From: Malania oleifera
Lineage: Eukaryota > Streptophyta > Magnoliopsida > Santalales > Ximeniaceae
DNA: 64,000 nucleotides
Direction: 5' to 3'
NCBI RefSeq assembly: GCF_029873635.1
Contig: NC_080418.1
Span: forward strand, 10,244,062 to 10,308,061
The translations under genes and the position numbers were made by a program. A model generated the notes under the pieces. It was not told the origin of the DNA. It worked only from the letters and a program-made list of their open reading frames with translations, and did no database searches. This document shows, piece after piece, positions 11,525-23,265 of the stretch (its first letter is position 1; each line of letters opens with the position of its first letter).

Positions 11525-13187
11525 CCCTATGGTTTCTCTCTCTTCTCTCTTCGATTCCGACTCCGTCACTCACCGGATTGACGATCTGAAGCCACCACAA
11601 CGCTCTTGGAGAAGTTCTCTGCATATATGTCAGAGCGGATCGTAGGTGGAACTCTGTTGAAATTCATCCCTGAATTGAGGTAAGGCTTTTTAAGCCAAAT
11701 TTGGTCTTACGATAGTTATAGGAAATGATATACACGTGAAAATATTGAAGTTTAGTACTGGGAGTTTTCATTTTCAAGGTATTGAGCAGGAAATACTATG
11801 AGTCTTAGACCAGGATATTTTGGGGGGCTTTCTTAGTAGTCAGGTAAGGGAATAAATTAAAGCAGTTATTTTCATGCAAATTATTATTATGTATGAGTAA
11901 ATTTACTTTTAGAAAAGCATGTATTATATCTGTATATTACGAATGAATTGTACATTTGGGAAAATACTGCTAATATATTGAAATGAATATGTATGTATGA
12001 GATGTCAAAAAACTATGATTTTAGAATACAATGTATGGTTTTATACAGCAAATGTGTGGCATGAATATTATTTTACAAGAAAAAATATCATGATATGACA
12101 ATGATATGAATGAAGTATGTTTTGAGAAATTATGAAAGAATACAGTACATTATGATGTTGAAAAAACATGATAAATTGATTATTTTCAGAATGATATACA
12201 TATCTGGAATGATTTCGGCGCGAGGCCGTATTTATGAGACGATCGGCAGGAGGTCGTATTTATGAAATGTTCGACGCGAGGCCGTATTTATGAAATTATG
12301 AAAGATGCTATATTATTATGTATTATATGTTATCAGAACTCGGATGTTAGTTTAGTTCAGTTTAGAAGCATGGTATCGTAGCTTATAGATCATATATCTA
12401 TAATCAGATTGGTGCTAACCACCCTATGAGGGGGTGGGAGATGGATAGTCGATGTGACTTTTAGTAGAGTGTGGACGTCCACCTAACAGTTCGGACCAGG
12501 GTGTGGCAGGCCCATCGTACTTACAGACATTTTTGACTCGGCAGTGGTCAGCCAGTCATTGTCGGGTCCTGCCTTCGGGCTGCACAACTCGTCATGGGGG
12601 GTAATACATGACATCGGCTAGCCATTCATCCTGGGTATGTTTTAAGTATTATCAGTTATAATAGATGTTTTATGTACGATATGATTTATTAGAAAATATG
12701 AAAGCATATGATTATTCAGTACGATATGATGAATGTTACAAAAATATGAAATGTACAGTATATGTATAATTGCTTTAAATATTCATATTGTCACACAACT
12801 GTATTTAGTTTATTTTCCCTTACTGAGATGTGTCTCACCCCCGAACCTAATTAATTTTTTAGGAGATCCTGAGAGACCGACAGGTCGTGGCCGCCATTGA
12901 GCTTATTGAGTTACCTCACTAGGAGGGTAAGTCTTTGATCTAGGATTAGGAGATTTTTGTTGTATGATCCTAGAGTTATTTTGATGTTTTGGAAGTTGTG
13001 TATAAATACAGTATTTTGATGATATAGTAAACTCTAGTATTATGTTTTATGGTTGGATGATTGAGATTTTATACTTACTGCTGCTTAGGTTTCCGCTGTG
13101 ATTGACAGGTATCTCCGTTACCCATGGGTTCGGGTTGATGTTGTTATTATTTATGTTTGTTATGTGGAAATTAAGCTGGTCGTTACA
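11190..13187 (+). mobile_element. Solo LTR F (gypsy), 1998 bp, TSD CTAAC
   Basis: Starts TGTGACAACACG and ends GGTCGTTACA, with perfect 5-bp duplications CTAAC at 11185-11189 and 13188-13192. No internal region follows, so this is a solo LTR made by LTR-LTR recombination. It carries TCGTCGACGA-type palindromes at about 11250-11440, a TATA box (TATAAATA, 11448-11455), a CT microsatellite just downstream (11498-11524), and R/U5-type sequence with the TCAGGTAAGGG splice-like motif common to the LTRs here. It is related to the LTRs of A and B. Confidence 0.9.
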
Positions 13188-13192
13188 CTAAC

Positions 13193-13343
13193 AAAGTACT
13201 TACCCTTTAGAAATGGCAGATCAGCAATAACTACCTCAGCGGAGCTTTATCCGCTCTCCTATCAGGGGCTCCTGAAATGATCATATAATTTGGGGTAAGA
13301 CACCTCTCAGTAAAAGAAATAAACTAATACTAGTGTGTGGCAA
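13193..13343 (-). mobile_element. Element A 5' LTR, middle piece
   Basis: This lies between the second CTAAC of solo LTR F and the start of element C. It includes the conserved CTAGTGTGTGGCAA block also found in the other LTRs, which is cut at GGCAA by element C and resumes at 38353. Confidence 0.8.
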
Positions 13344-15041
13344 TGTAGTGATTCAAATAAAAATAAAATAAAATTAAAATTAAAAAAAATAATAAATAAA
13401 TAAATAAATAAAAATTAAATTTAAAATTAAATTAAATAACTAACTAAATTAAGCAATTAATTAAATAATGAAAATCATTAATTAATTTATATAATAAAAC
13501 ATATTAATATATATTTATATAATATAATATATTATTATAATAAATAAATAAGTAAAGATCCTAAAGCTTATCATTTGGTTTCAAAACAAACTTCACGCCT
13601 CCCCTGAGAGTGCTTCTGCGCTAACGCTCCTTCTGTCTTCGTCTCTCCCCCTCTTTCAATTTTTCGATGGATTTGCGGTGGATCGAGAAACGGAAGGTGT
13701 CGTTGGATTCCTAATTCCGCTGCCGACATTTCTACTAGAGCGAATTTGTCGTGAGAGTGGCTTAGGCACTATTCCTAGGGTAAGGTAATTTTTTTCTAAT
13801 TTCTCAATTTTTCTTTAAATCTGTCATTAAATTGACGATCGGGCACCAACACGTGGTCCTAGTCGCGATTGTCGTCATTTTGACGTGGAGAAATTTTCAA
13901 TTGGGGTTTTCTAAGCCCCACTCCAAAGCGAGAATGGGATTTGAAAAATTTGGTAAATCGGTTATATTTGCGGGTATAACTATTTATTTGGAAATTATGG
14001 TCCTAGAAAATATTTAAATAATATTTTATTTATGAATAATTTAATGGAACTAGGGTTTTTGAACAAGGGTTCGGGTGAGCGCTGCAGACATCTTTTCGGG
14101 GTCCCTGTTGTCGTAGTGTAAGAAATCAGGTAAGGGAAAAAATATATATTAAATCAGAATTTTTATGAATTTAATGAAAAATAAATTGTGTTATATGTAC
14201 GTGTATATGTTTCAGTATGAGTTTAAAATGCCAACTGTTTAAATTATGTTTTTTCGAGTTTATGGTTGTTTATTAGATACGTATATGCGAAAATGAACTG
14301 ATGAAAGTGGAAAAATATTTTCAGAATAATTATGTAAGAAATGAAAGGTATTTTCAGTATATAAGCATTAAATGTTGGTTGACTTATTTTACAGGTAGTG
14401 TATGAATTTTATTACTAAATTGTGTGGCATGAGTAAATAAGAATGCTGTGTGAAAATATATATTAAATTTATGAGATGTAGGTTAAGTAAGCAATACATT
14501 GAGAATGAAATATGATATGAACTATGCTGCTTGTGTGTGTTAATGCAACCATGTAAACAGCTAAAATATGTTGGGTAAAATAGCTGAAAGATGTTGGGTA
14601 AATGTATGACAGCTGAAAAATATTAGGTAAAACAGCTAAAAGATGCTGGGTAAATGTATAACAACTGAAAAATTGCTAGGTAAAACAGTTGAAAGATGTT
14701 GGGTCAATGTATAACAGCTGAAAAATGTTGGGTAAAACAGTTGAAAGATGTTGGGTAAGATAGCTGAAAGATGAAGAGTATGGAATGTAATGAAATGAAA
14801 ATGGAAATGAATGAAATAGAAATGAAATGTGAAATGTGAATAATGTAAAATGGGAAAGAATCACGTAAAGCAAAATGAAATGAAAAGTAAAAGGTGAAAA
14901 CATGAACAGTTGAGAGATGCAGAATAATAACAAACAAAATAATGTATTATGATATTATCAGTATTTATACTAGTAGAACATGTTACATTTGGGCAAGGCA
15001 AACTCTTCACCCGAGGGCTTGCTGAGAAAGGCGAGTGTCCT
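13344..15041 (+). mobile_element. Element C 5' LTR, left piece
   Basis: From TGTAGTGATTC to the first GTCCT. The block with TTCTACTAGAGCGAATTTG near 13730 matches the LTR of element D read on minus, so C and D belong to related families. A run of about ten AGCTGAAAGATGTTGGGTAA-like repeats (about 14560-14770) is specific to this copy. Confidence 0.8.
14555..14775 (+). repeat. Short tandem repeats inside element C LTR
   Basis: Imperfect alternating units built from CAGCTGAAAGATGTTGGGTA and AAATGTATAA, about 25-45 bases each, repeat across this stretch. Confidence 0.7.
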
Positions 15042-15120
15042 TGTAATGACCCGGAAAATACTGATATTTAAATATTAAAGAGAGAGGAAAATGGAAACAT
15101 GTATAGAAGGGGAGCCGCGT

Positions 15121-15368
15121 TCGTCGACGACATTGCATTTTGGAAATAATAATAATAATAATAATTTTAAGAAATTGTCAGGACTCGTCGACGAATACAG
15201 GGGTTCATCGAAGAGCGCATAAGGAAATTTGTCGACGAAGGCAAGATTTTGTCGACGAGAAACTATCGAGCGAGGAATGGGCTACTCTGAATATCGTCGA
15301 CAAATACAGGGTTTCGTCGACGAATTTAATGAAGGACTCGTCGACGAGATGACATGTCTCGTTGACGA
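15121..15368 (+). promoter_or_regulatory. Array of TCGTCGACGA palindromes in the U3 of element B
   Basis: Eight copies with at most one mismatch at 15121, 15185, 15229, 15249, 15294, 15314, 15338 and 15359; four are exact. Several neighbours are 20-24 bases apart, about two helical turns. The array ends 10 bases before the TATA box. The 3' LTR has eight copies too (24856-25082). The position suggests an enhancer bound by a dimeric factor; this is inference. Confidence 0.7.
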
Positions 15369-15377
15369 ATCTGGCCC

Positions 15378-15385
15378 TATAAATA
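15378..15385 (+). promoter_or_regulatory. TATA box of element B 5' LTR
   Basis: TATAAATA follows the palindrome array. The same sequence is at 25092-25099 in the 3' LTR. Transcription would start about 30 bases downstream, marking the U3/R border. Confidence 0.75.
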
Positions 15386-17218
15386 AGGAAAAATCGGATT
15401 TTTATCTCATTTCAGCGCCCCTCCCTCTCTCCTACGACTCTCTTTCCTTCTTTCTTCGTTTCTGGGCCTGTTTTTCGTCGGATCGAAGATCTGAGGCAAC
15501 CACGACACTCCTGGCAAAGTTCTTTGCAAGTCTGCCGGAGTTGATCATTGGAAAAGTTGGGTTGGATTTCGTCCCAATCTTAGGGTAAGACATTTTATTC
15601 AATATTTGCCTTTCCCTCAATTATGAGAAATGTTGTAGGTAAGAAAATACTGATATTTTGTTCTGAAAAATTTTGTTTTCAGGATGTTGAGTTAGGAACC
15701 CTGCAGGTGTAGAGCCAGAGTTTTATAGGGGCTTTTCAGAGTTAAGGTAAGGGAAATATGCTATGCTAGGATTTTTCATAATACTATCAGAGATTTCATA
15801 GACACATATTTATACCAATTTATTATACAATATTTACAGAATATGAGTTTAAATGCTTGTGTGGCTTGAGTAGATTTTCATGTGATGAAGGAATTTATAT
15901 AGCTTTTATAAAGTATCATACTATACTGAATACACAGAATATAAAGATATAGATTTATATTCACAGAGAGTATACAGAGAAATGTACATGCATATACAGC
16001 TTTTATATGGAAAGTTTCATGAAACAGATAAATATATATATATATATATATACATACATATACATGCATAAAGTTTTACTCAGATCAATATTTATATTAC
16101 AGTTTTATACAGAATAGTATATACAGAGTTATAGCATGCCATGTTTCCTATTACCATAACATACAGAGTATATAGACAGAGTATACAGACAGAGATATAG
16201 AGGTAGCATCAAGATGCTACAGATACATTATACAGAGATTACAGTATTTACAGTTTAGAAAGATAGAGTTATTGTAATTTTGGAAACATGATGAAAACAG
16301 TAAAAAAGTATATATACATATATATATTTATATAGTATCAGATCCATGAGGAAAGATTACAGATAGATACAGATAAAGATTATAGAGCAAGTACCGTTTC
16401 TAAACACAGATAGAGTGCAACCACATATCTCAGATAGTGTGTGGGTGCCGTCAGCCTTGCTCGGAGAGTATGTAGCTCCCCAGTTTGCTAGGTGGAGGGG
16501 GTCGATTTGACGAGATAGTAGCCAATCCCGAGCTTAGGAGTGGATGCAGTTTGGCCGGACTGAGGTAGTGTAGAGTATATTGACTTATCTGGAGGGTCGA
16601 CCAATTGAAGTCCCGCCTATGGGCCGCACAACCCTGTCATGAGGGGTCAAATCATGACGTACAGAGTCGCAGGGATAAAGCACAGATATGTATATGTATA
16701 CAGTTTTATAGTATATGATGAGTATAGTATGATATTATCAGTATGAAAAGTAGAAAATACAGATGATACAATATATTTTAAATTGTGAAAGAAAGATATG
16801 CTTTACAGATTATTTATTGCATTACAGTTCAGTTACTATTTAAAAGTACTCTTAACTTAGTTGCCACACACTAGTAATAGCATATTTCCACTTACTGAGC
16901 GTCGATTCACCCCTTTACTTTAACATTTTTCAGGTGAGTCCGTTAGGCGAGCAGATCAGGCTCGCGGATAGAGAGTATTTTGGATTACCCTAGTTATAGG
17001 GTGAGTTTTTGACAGAGTTGTGTATATTTTTGGGTAGATGACGTTGGAGTATTTTTTTTGTATGACTATAGTTTGTATATACTGGATTCTGCTATTGTAT
17101 AATATATATGTAAATGGTTATATGATATGTGTTCCCGCTATTTAGGTATGGATATAGATACACAGATATATATATATATATATAAAATAATGGTAAGAAT
17201 TTTGAGGACGTTACATTT

Positions 17219-17231
17219 TGGTATCAGAGCC
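17219..17231 (+). other. Primer-binding site of element B
   Basis: TGGTATCAGAGCC, the perfect complement of the 3' end of plant initiator methionine tRNA, three bases after the LTR. Confidence 0.92.
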
Positions 17232-17534
17232 TAGGTTGCTAGGTTCTATAGACTCTAGAGTGCAGCGGAAAATAATACCGAAATATAGGAAAATATTTGA
17301 GGTTTTATTCTGTGATCTGGATACAGGATTTCGTGATTGTTTCTGTGTTTTTCCTAGGGTGACGATTTGAGGAAAACCATAGTAAACTGTCAACGAGTCA
17401 TTTGTTTGGGTTGCAGGAGTGGATTTTGGGGTTAGGAGTAAGAGGGATAGTTAATAGAGGATTTGGAGTTTTAGTTAAATAAGTTGGGTCTGTAGGAAGA
17501 TAGAATTTTGAAACGGTGTCTATGTGTTTGCAGG

Positions 17535-18584
17535 ATGGACCTAGGAGGCAATACCACTCACACCAGTGGGGATGATGGAGCGGGTCCTTCTGGCGCAGCA
17601 GGTGGGGATTCAGATGTTGTGCTACGTAGTGTGGCCCAGCAGGTCATGGCTGAGATAGCACGGAGTTTTAGAGAGCAGGGAGGTCCATCTTCAGCTCAGG
17701 GATGTACTATATAGAAATTTATGAAGATGAATCCGCCAGCTTTCTCTAGAGCGACTAATCCTGCAATTGTGGAGAACTGGGTGTAGGAGATAGAGAAAAT
17801 TCTGACAGTACTCCATTGCACTGATGAGCAGAGAGTTTTATATGCTACATACAGGCTGGCGGGGGAGGCCAAGAGATGGTGGGCAGCCACCAGGTTGTTG
17901 GAGGAGCAGAGGGCTATACCAGTGCAGATGACCTGGGCCCGATTCAGGGACATGTTCTTTGATAGATATTATCCTGCTTCAGTTAGAGATGCTCGGGTAC
18001 AGGAGTTCCTGAGTCTTTCCTAGGGGTCGTTAACTGTCCCACAGTATGCGGCGAGATTTATTGAGCTCTCTCGCTTTTGTCCCTATGTTGTTCCCGATGA
18101 AGCAAAGAAGGCTAGAATGTTTGAGAGAAACTTGAGACGTGATATTTACCGGCAAGTGGCAATACTGAGGATTTAGGATTTTACAGAACTGGTTGAAAGA
18201 GCCACTATAGCGGTGGAGAGTTTATCTAGAGAGACAGAGACACAGAGTCATAGGAAGAGGACTGCGCCCTCGAGTTTTCAGGCGGGTCCCAGCTGAGGCC
18301 CTTGGAGAGGAGGTAGATCTGGCGGAGGCTAGAGACAGATGGTAGAACACAGGGGATTTCAGGGCAGTCAGCCTCCTGCCATTTGTAGCAGATGTGGACG
18401 GAGACACCCAGGTGAATGTCGATTTGAGGAGAATGTTTGCTACTGCTGCGGGAGACCCGGTCATATGGGTCAATCATGTTAGATGCCGTCGAATTATGCA
18501 TAGGCTTCCAGACCATTTCGAGGTGGATATCAGGCACCCTACGGTGGTCAGCAGAGGAACACAGCACCGGCGAGGGTCTATGCG
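17535..18584 (+). pseudogene. Element B gag
   Basis: Starts MDLGGNTTHTSGDDGAG. Conserved gag segments follow: FMKMNPPAF, FRDMFFDRYYPASV and [11 protein letters not shown]-like text. Two cysteine motifs close it: CSRCGRRHPGEC (18384-18419) and the zinc knuckle CYCCGRPGHMGQSC (18438-18479, CX2CX4HX4C). In-frame TAG stops lie at 17712, 17784, 18021 and 18174. Gag would package element RNA in the cytoplasm. The start was chosen because A and C have the same start context after a similar leader. Confidence 0.88.
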
Positions 18585-20753
18585 TTGACACCGGGAGACA
18601 CTGAGATGGCTGGAGACGTGGTCACAGGTACTCTTACTGTTTTACCATATAGAATGATTGTTTTGTTTGATACAGGTACTACCCACTCTTTTATATCGGT
18701 GGGATATGTGAAAATAGCTGGAATAGAGACACAACCATTAGATATTGAATTGTCTGTGGGTACGCCGATGGGATCTATGATTAGATGCAGGAGGGTACTC
18801 CGGAATTTTCCAGTAAGTATTCAGGAGAGAGTGCTTTTAGCCGATCTTGTGGTCCTAGATATGCAAGGATTTGATGTGATACTGGGTATGGATTGGTTGG
18901 CCATTTATCATGCTAGTATAGATTGTCATCAGAAAGAAGTAATTTTCAAACCCTCAGATGAGTCAGATTTAGATTTGCAGGTTCACGTGTACGTGCCTCA
19001 CCACAGCTAGTGTCGGCTATTCAGGTGAGGAGACTGCTGCAAGATGGTTGCCAGGGGTATGTAGCATACATAAAAGAATTGAGAAAAGAAGTTTGGGGAC
19101 AAACTGACATACTAGTAGTGCGGGAATTCCCGGATGTATTTCTAGAAGAATTACCTGGTTTACCACAGGATCATAAGATTGAGTTCACTATAGACTTGTT
19201 GCCGGGATCTACACCAGTATCTAAAGCACCGTACCATATGGCTCCAGTCGAGTTGAAAGAATTGAAGGATCAACTACAGGAAATGCTGGATAAAGGTTTC
19301 ATCAGGCCCAGTGTGTCACCTTGGAGTGCACCAGTTCTGTTCGTGAAAAAGAAAGATGGAACCATGAGATTATGCATTGATTATAGGGAGATAAATAAAT
19401 TAACAGGGAAGAATAAATATCCTCTCCCTAGGATCGATGATTTATTTGATCAGATCTAGGGGACCCAGGTTTACTCTAAGATTGATCTGCGGTCAGGTTA
19501 CCACCAGGTGAAAGTTAAAGTAGAGGACATTTCGAAGACCGCATTTCATACCAGGTATGGGCATTACGAGTTTTTTATGATGCCATTTGGGTTGACTAAT
19601 GCACCAGCTGTTTTCATGGATTTGATGAATCGGGTGTTCCACCAGTATTTGGACCAGTTCGTGGTTATGTTTATTGATGATATACTGGTCTACTCGAGGA
19701 TTTTTAAGGACCACGAACATCATTTGAGACTGGTGTTGCAGATATTGAGAGAAATGAAATTATATGCGAAATTCAAGAAATGTGAATTCTGGTTAAGGCA
19801 GATTACTTTTCTCAGCCATGTAATTTCAGAAGCAAGAGTATCAGTTGATTCGAGTAAAATAGAGGCAGTGGTGAATTGGGAGAGGCCGGCAAATGTTTAG
19901 GAAGTCAGGAGTTTTCTGGAGTTAACAGGATATTATCGGCGTTTTGTGGATGGTTTTTCTAGGCTTTCAGGTCCATTAACACGACTTACGAGGAAAAATA
20001 TAAAATTTGAATGGACTGATGACTGTGAGTAGAGTTTTCAAAAGTTAAAGCAGCGGTTAGTTTCAGCTCCAGTACTGGCTATTCCATTAGAGGAGGACGG
20101 TTTTGTAATATATAGTGATGCCTCTTTGAAAGGGCTTGGATGCGTGTTGATGCAGCACGGTAGGGTCATTACCTATGCGTCCAAACAGTTTAAAGAATAT
20201 GAGAAGAATTATCCTATCCATGATTTAGAGCTTGCCGCAGTGGTGTATGCTCTCAAGATCTGGAGACATTATTTATATGGTGGAAAGTGCAAGATTTTCA
20301 CGGATTATAAGAGTTTGAAATATTTCTTCACTCAAAAAGAGTTGAATATGCGGCAAAGAAGGTGACTAGAACTTATTAAAGACTATGATTGCACGATTAG
20401 TTACCACCTAGGAAAGGCAAATGTAGTGGCTGATGCTCTGAGCAAGAAATTAGGGGGATCCATACTGGCAGCTATGGAGATTCAGCATTCGATTCTGGTG
20501 GATTTGGAAAGACCCAGTATAGAATTAGTGGAGGAGAGTCCTCAGGCAGTTATTTCCAATTTAGTGGTTCGGGCTATACTTTATGAGAAGATTAAAGCAG
20601 CTCAGGGTGATAACGTAGAGTTGGTAGCGGTCATGGCTATAGTATGTGATAGTCAGAGTGAGAAGTTCAGCTTATTAGATGATGGAGCTCTACGATTTCG
20701 TACTAGGTTATTTGTTCCTGCAGATACTGAGATCAGGAGAACTATACTTGAGG
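18585..20753 (+). pseudogene. Element B protease, reverse transcriptase and RNase H
   Basis: The aspartic protease active site DTG is at residues 29-31 of the open frame from 18585, followed by a DMQGFDVILGMDWL segment. The frame shifts near 19008. Reverse transcriptase covers about 19130-19900: [53 protein letters not shown] and the catalytic FIDDILVYS. RNase H covers about 20100-20450, with [22 protein letters not shown] and [10 protein letters not shown], which contain the expected acidic residues. Stops are at 19457, 19898, 20030 and 20363. Pol is cut after 20753 by a solo LTR and resumes at 23266. Confidence 0.92.
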
Positions 20754-23260
20754 TGTAACACCCCAACCCCGAGGGGTCTGGGATATTAACTTTTTACCAT
20801 TGATTTACAGTGGAAGCAAATAAACTCAATTATTATTAAACCAGAGCACTAATTATCCATATTACAATCATTTATTTCAAAAGAAGAAAAATTACATAAG
20901 CATAAATATCTGGCATCAGACTAATATTTCTAAAAAAAAATCTTTATTTTTCTATCCCCACTCGCATGCTTGCTAAACCCGATTTCCAACATGCTCTTCA
21001 GAGTTATCTGAAATAAAAATATGATTGGAGTGAGACGACGCTCAGTAAGTAAATAAGATTATTATTAGTGTGTGGCAAAAATAAGCTCTTTAAAAATTTC
21101 ATAAAACAATATTTAACATTATAACTTCAAAACTGTCTCTAGAATAAATATAAATTTAAAAATTTCTACATAAAACTTTTACTATCAACTATAACAGTAA
21201 AATTTTATAATCATATACTATAACTGTTAAATTAAACTTTTAACTTTAAAACTGTATAAATATTTAATGATAAATATACATATACTTTTCCTTATACGTT
21301 TTCTTTAAATCATCATGCAAGTACTAAAATGATCATTTTCATGTAAACTTATACTTTTCCTTCAAATCATCAGTAACTTTGTACACGTAATTAAATATGT
21401 ATAAACTTATATTGTAAAAAAACCACCCTTAGGCCTGTTTGCCGTAAGTCATGTTTACCCCCATGACTGGGTTGTGCGGTCCGAATACTGGACTTAGCTG
21501 GCTGGCCGACAAAACTAAATCAACGTACGTAAACTTTAAGTGAGATTTTCCTTATTAAGTCCTGGTCCGGAACCAGGTGTGCACTCAGGAGAAGTCCACT
21601 AACATAAATAACCACTCTGTAAACAGTGTGGGTGCACTCTGATCCGTTTAAACATTAAGCTGCAGTACCGAGCATCTGTAACTTTGAACTTTCGTTGCCA
21701 TAAGGGGTTTTAAAATTATCTTATTATAATTTATGCAATTTAAAATAATATCGTAAAAATCTCATCTTTACTCATATTTTCATAAAAAAAAATGTAACGT
21801 AGAAATAAACTCATGCCACACAATTTTTGTGTTAAAAATATATATAATTTTATTTTTTAAATAGAAAGAAATGCTGAAAATTTACCCAAGGGGATTAGAA
21901 TATTTCTTAACCCAAAAATAGATACAAGTATATTAAAGATAGAACTGGTATAATTAAATATGCGTAAAAATAAACTCATGGAAATTTTGTGGAACTAATT
22001 AACATAATTGAAATTTACTTATAAATAAACTCAGGTATAAATTTTAAATAAAAAAAACTAACATAATCAAAATTTACTTACCTTCTTCCTTAGGAATACT
22101 GTAACTATCTCTAAGAAATGAGATCGGAAAGAGTGGATGATTGAGAACTTACTCAAAAATTCTCTCTCCACCACAATTTCTTTCACTCACTAATTCTTCT
22201 CTTCCTTGGAAAATTGTTGTGAAAAATGAAGGTTGAGAGCTCCCTATTTATAGGAAAATTTTGGGGAAGAAATGAAATTTATAAAAGTGTGGGGAGATGG
22301 GTGAAATTATAATTTTTTTTTTAAAATTAAAGAATGGGCAAGGGATGGGCAAGGTATGGGTTGAGTATGGGATGGGGATGGAGGTTATGTGGGGGTGCTT
22401 GCCACTATTCCCATTAAATAAATTTTTAATTAATTACTTACCTAATTAATCAATTAGTTAATTAATTATTTTATTATTTCATTATTTTTCTTAATCATTA
22501 TTATCATTATTATTATCATTGTTATTACTTTTAAACTATTTTTAGTATTTCTTTATTTTTATTTTTTTTGAATAAGAATTAAATTTGAATTTTGAAAACT
22601 CATGTGGGCCCCACATGGTCTTGTGGGCCGCACACCACTTCAAGACCCAAATGGATCCTACGTAATTCCAATAATTCTCATACGATTTTATGAGCCCTAC
22701 ACAGTTTCGAGACTCGTGTAAACCTCCACACGGTTTCGGGACTCATGTGGGCCCCACACAGTCTTGTGGGCCCCGCATAAGATACCTATACTATTATTAT
22801 TTTATCATATATTTCTACAAATTATATCAGTCAAAACATTATTTTATGTACTTATTTACGTATATAAATAGTGTCTTGTGGTTCCGGGACTCATGTGGAC
22901 CCCACATAGTCTTGTGGATCCCACATATGATACCAATATTATTATTATCTTATTATGTATTTTTACAAATTATGTCTGTCAAAACACTATTTTATGTATA
23001 TATACTTATTTACGTGTACAAACAGTGTCTATCCTGTTTATCCTATGAAATTCCATTTTGACCAGGCCGACCTCCAGGGAGCGACTGAGCTGTAATGGTC
23101 TCTGAGCACTCGCTTAGACAAGGTCTTTCTTAGACATCAAACATGGAATCAAGGATCCTATAGAAAAAAAACACTTCTGTATTGATATTAACTTAATGAC
23201 CATTTTTATTATTTAATTATTATTGTGCTTTAATTGTATATATATTTTTTGGTCATCACA
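20754..23260 (-). mobile_element. Solo LTR inside element B pol, TSD TGAGG/TAAGG
   Basis: Starts TGTAACACCCC and ends GGTCATCACA on plus, 2507 bp. TGAGG at 20749-20753 and TAAGG at 23261-23265 form a 5-bp duplication with one change. Removing the insert and one copy restores the RNase H to integrase reading frame. Orientation is minus, because the LTR end GGGGTGTTACA and the landmark CACTAATAATA followed by CTTACTGAGCG read on that strand. No coding sequence remains, so it is a solo LTR. Confidence 0.9.
22730..23035. repeat. Tandem duplication of about 148 bp in the solo LTR
   Basis: The block starting CGGGACTCATGTGG at 22737 repeats at 22885, followed in both by a CCCACA..GTCTTGTGG block, ACAAATTAT and a TTATTTACGT stretch. 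Smaller GTGGGCCCCACA pieces upstream (about 22600) suggest the motif had expanded before. Confidence 0.75.
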
Positions 23261-23265
23261 TAAGG

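Larger units (their letters stand above)
15042..17215 (+). mobile_element. Element B 5' LTR
   Basis: TGTAATGACCCGG to GGACGTTACA, 2174 bp. It contains the palindrome array and TATA box listed separately, a TA microsatellite near 16030, a CAGATA-rich stretch (about 15900-16410), and the conserved TTACTGAGCGTCGATTCACCC block (about 16893), which resembles those of the other LTRs. Confidence 0.95.

Noticed and set aside
10901-13187. One long LTR from TGTAACGACC to GGTCGTTACA
   Set aside because: Both edges read as LTR ends but in opposite orientation. The CTAAC duplication shows a plus-oriented solo LTR (11190-13187) inside a minus-oriented LTR.
14676-14937. Minus-strand frames of 85 and 77 codons
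   Set aside because: They come from the tandem repeats and A-rich DNA in element C's LTR and contain only Phe/Ser/His text.
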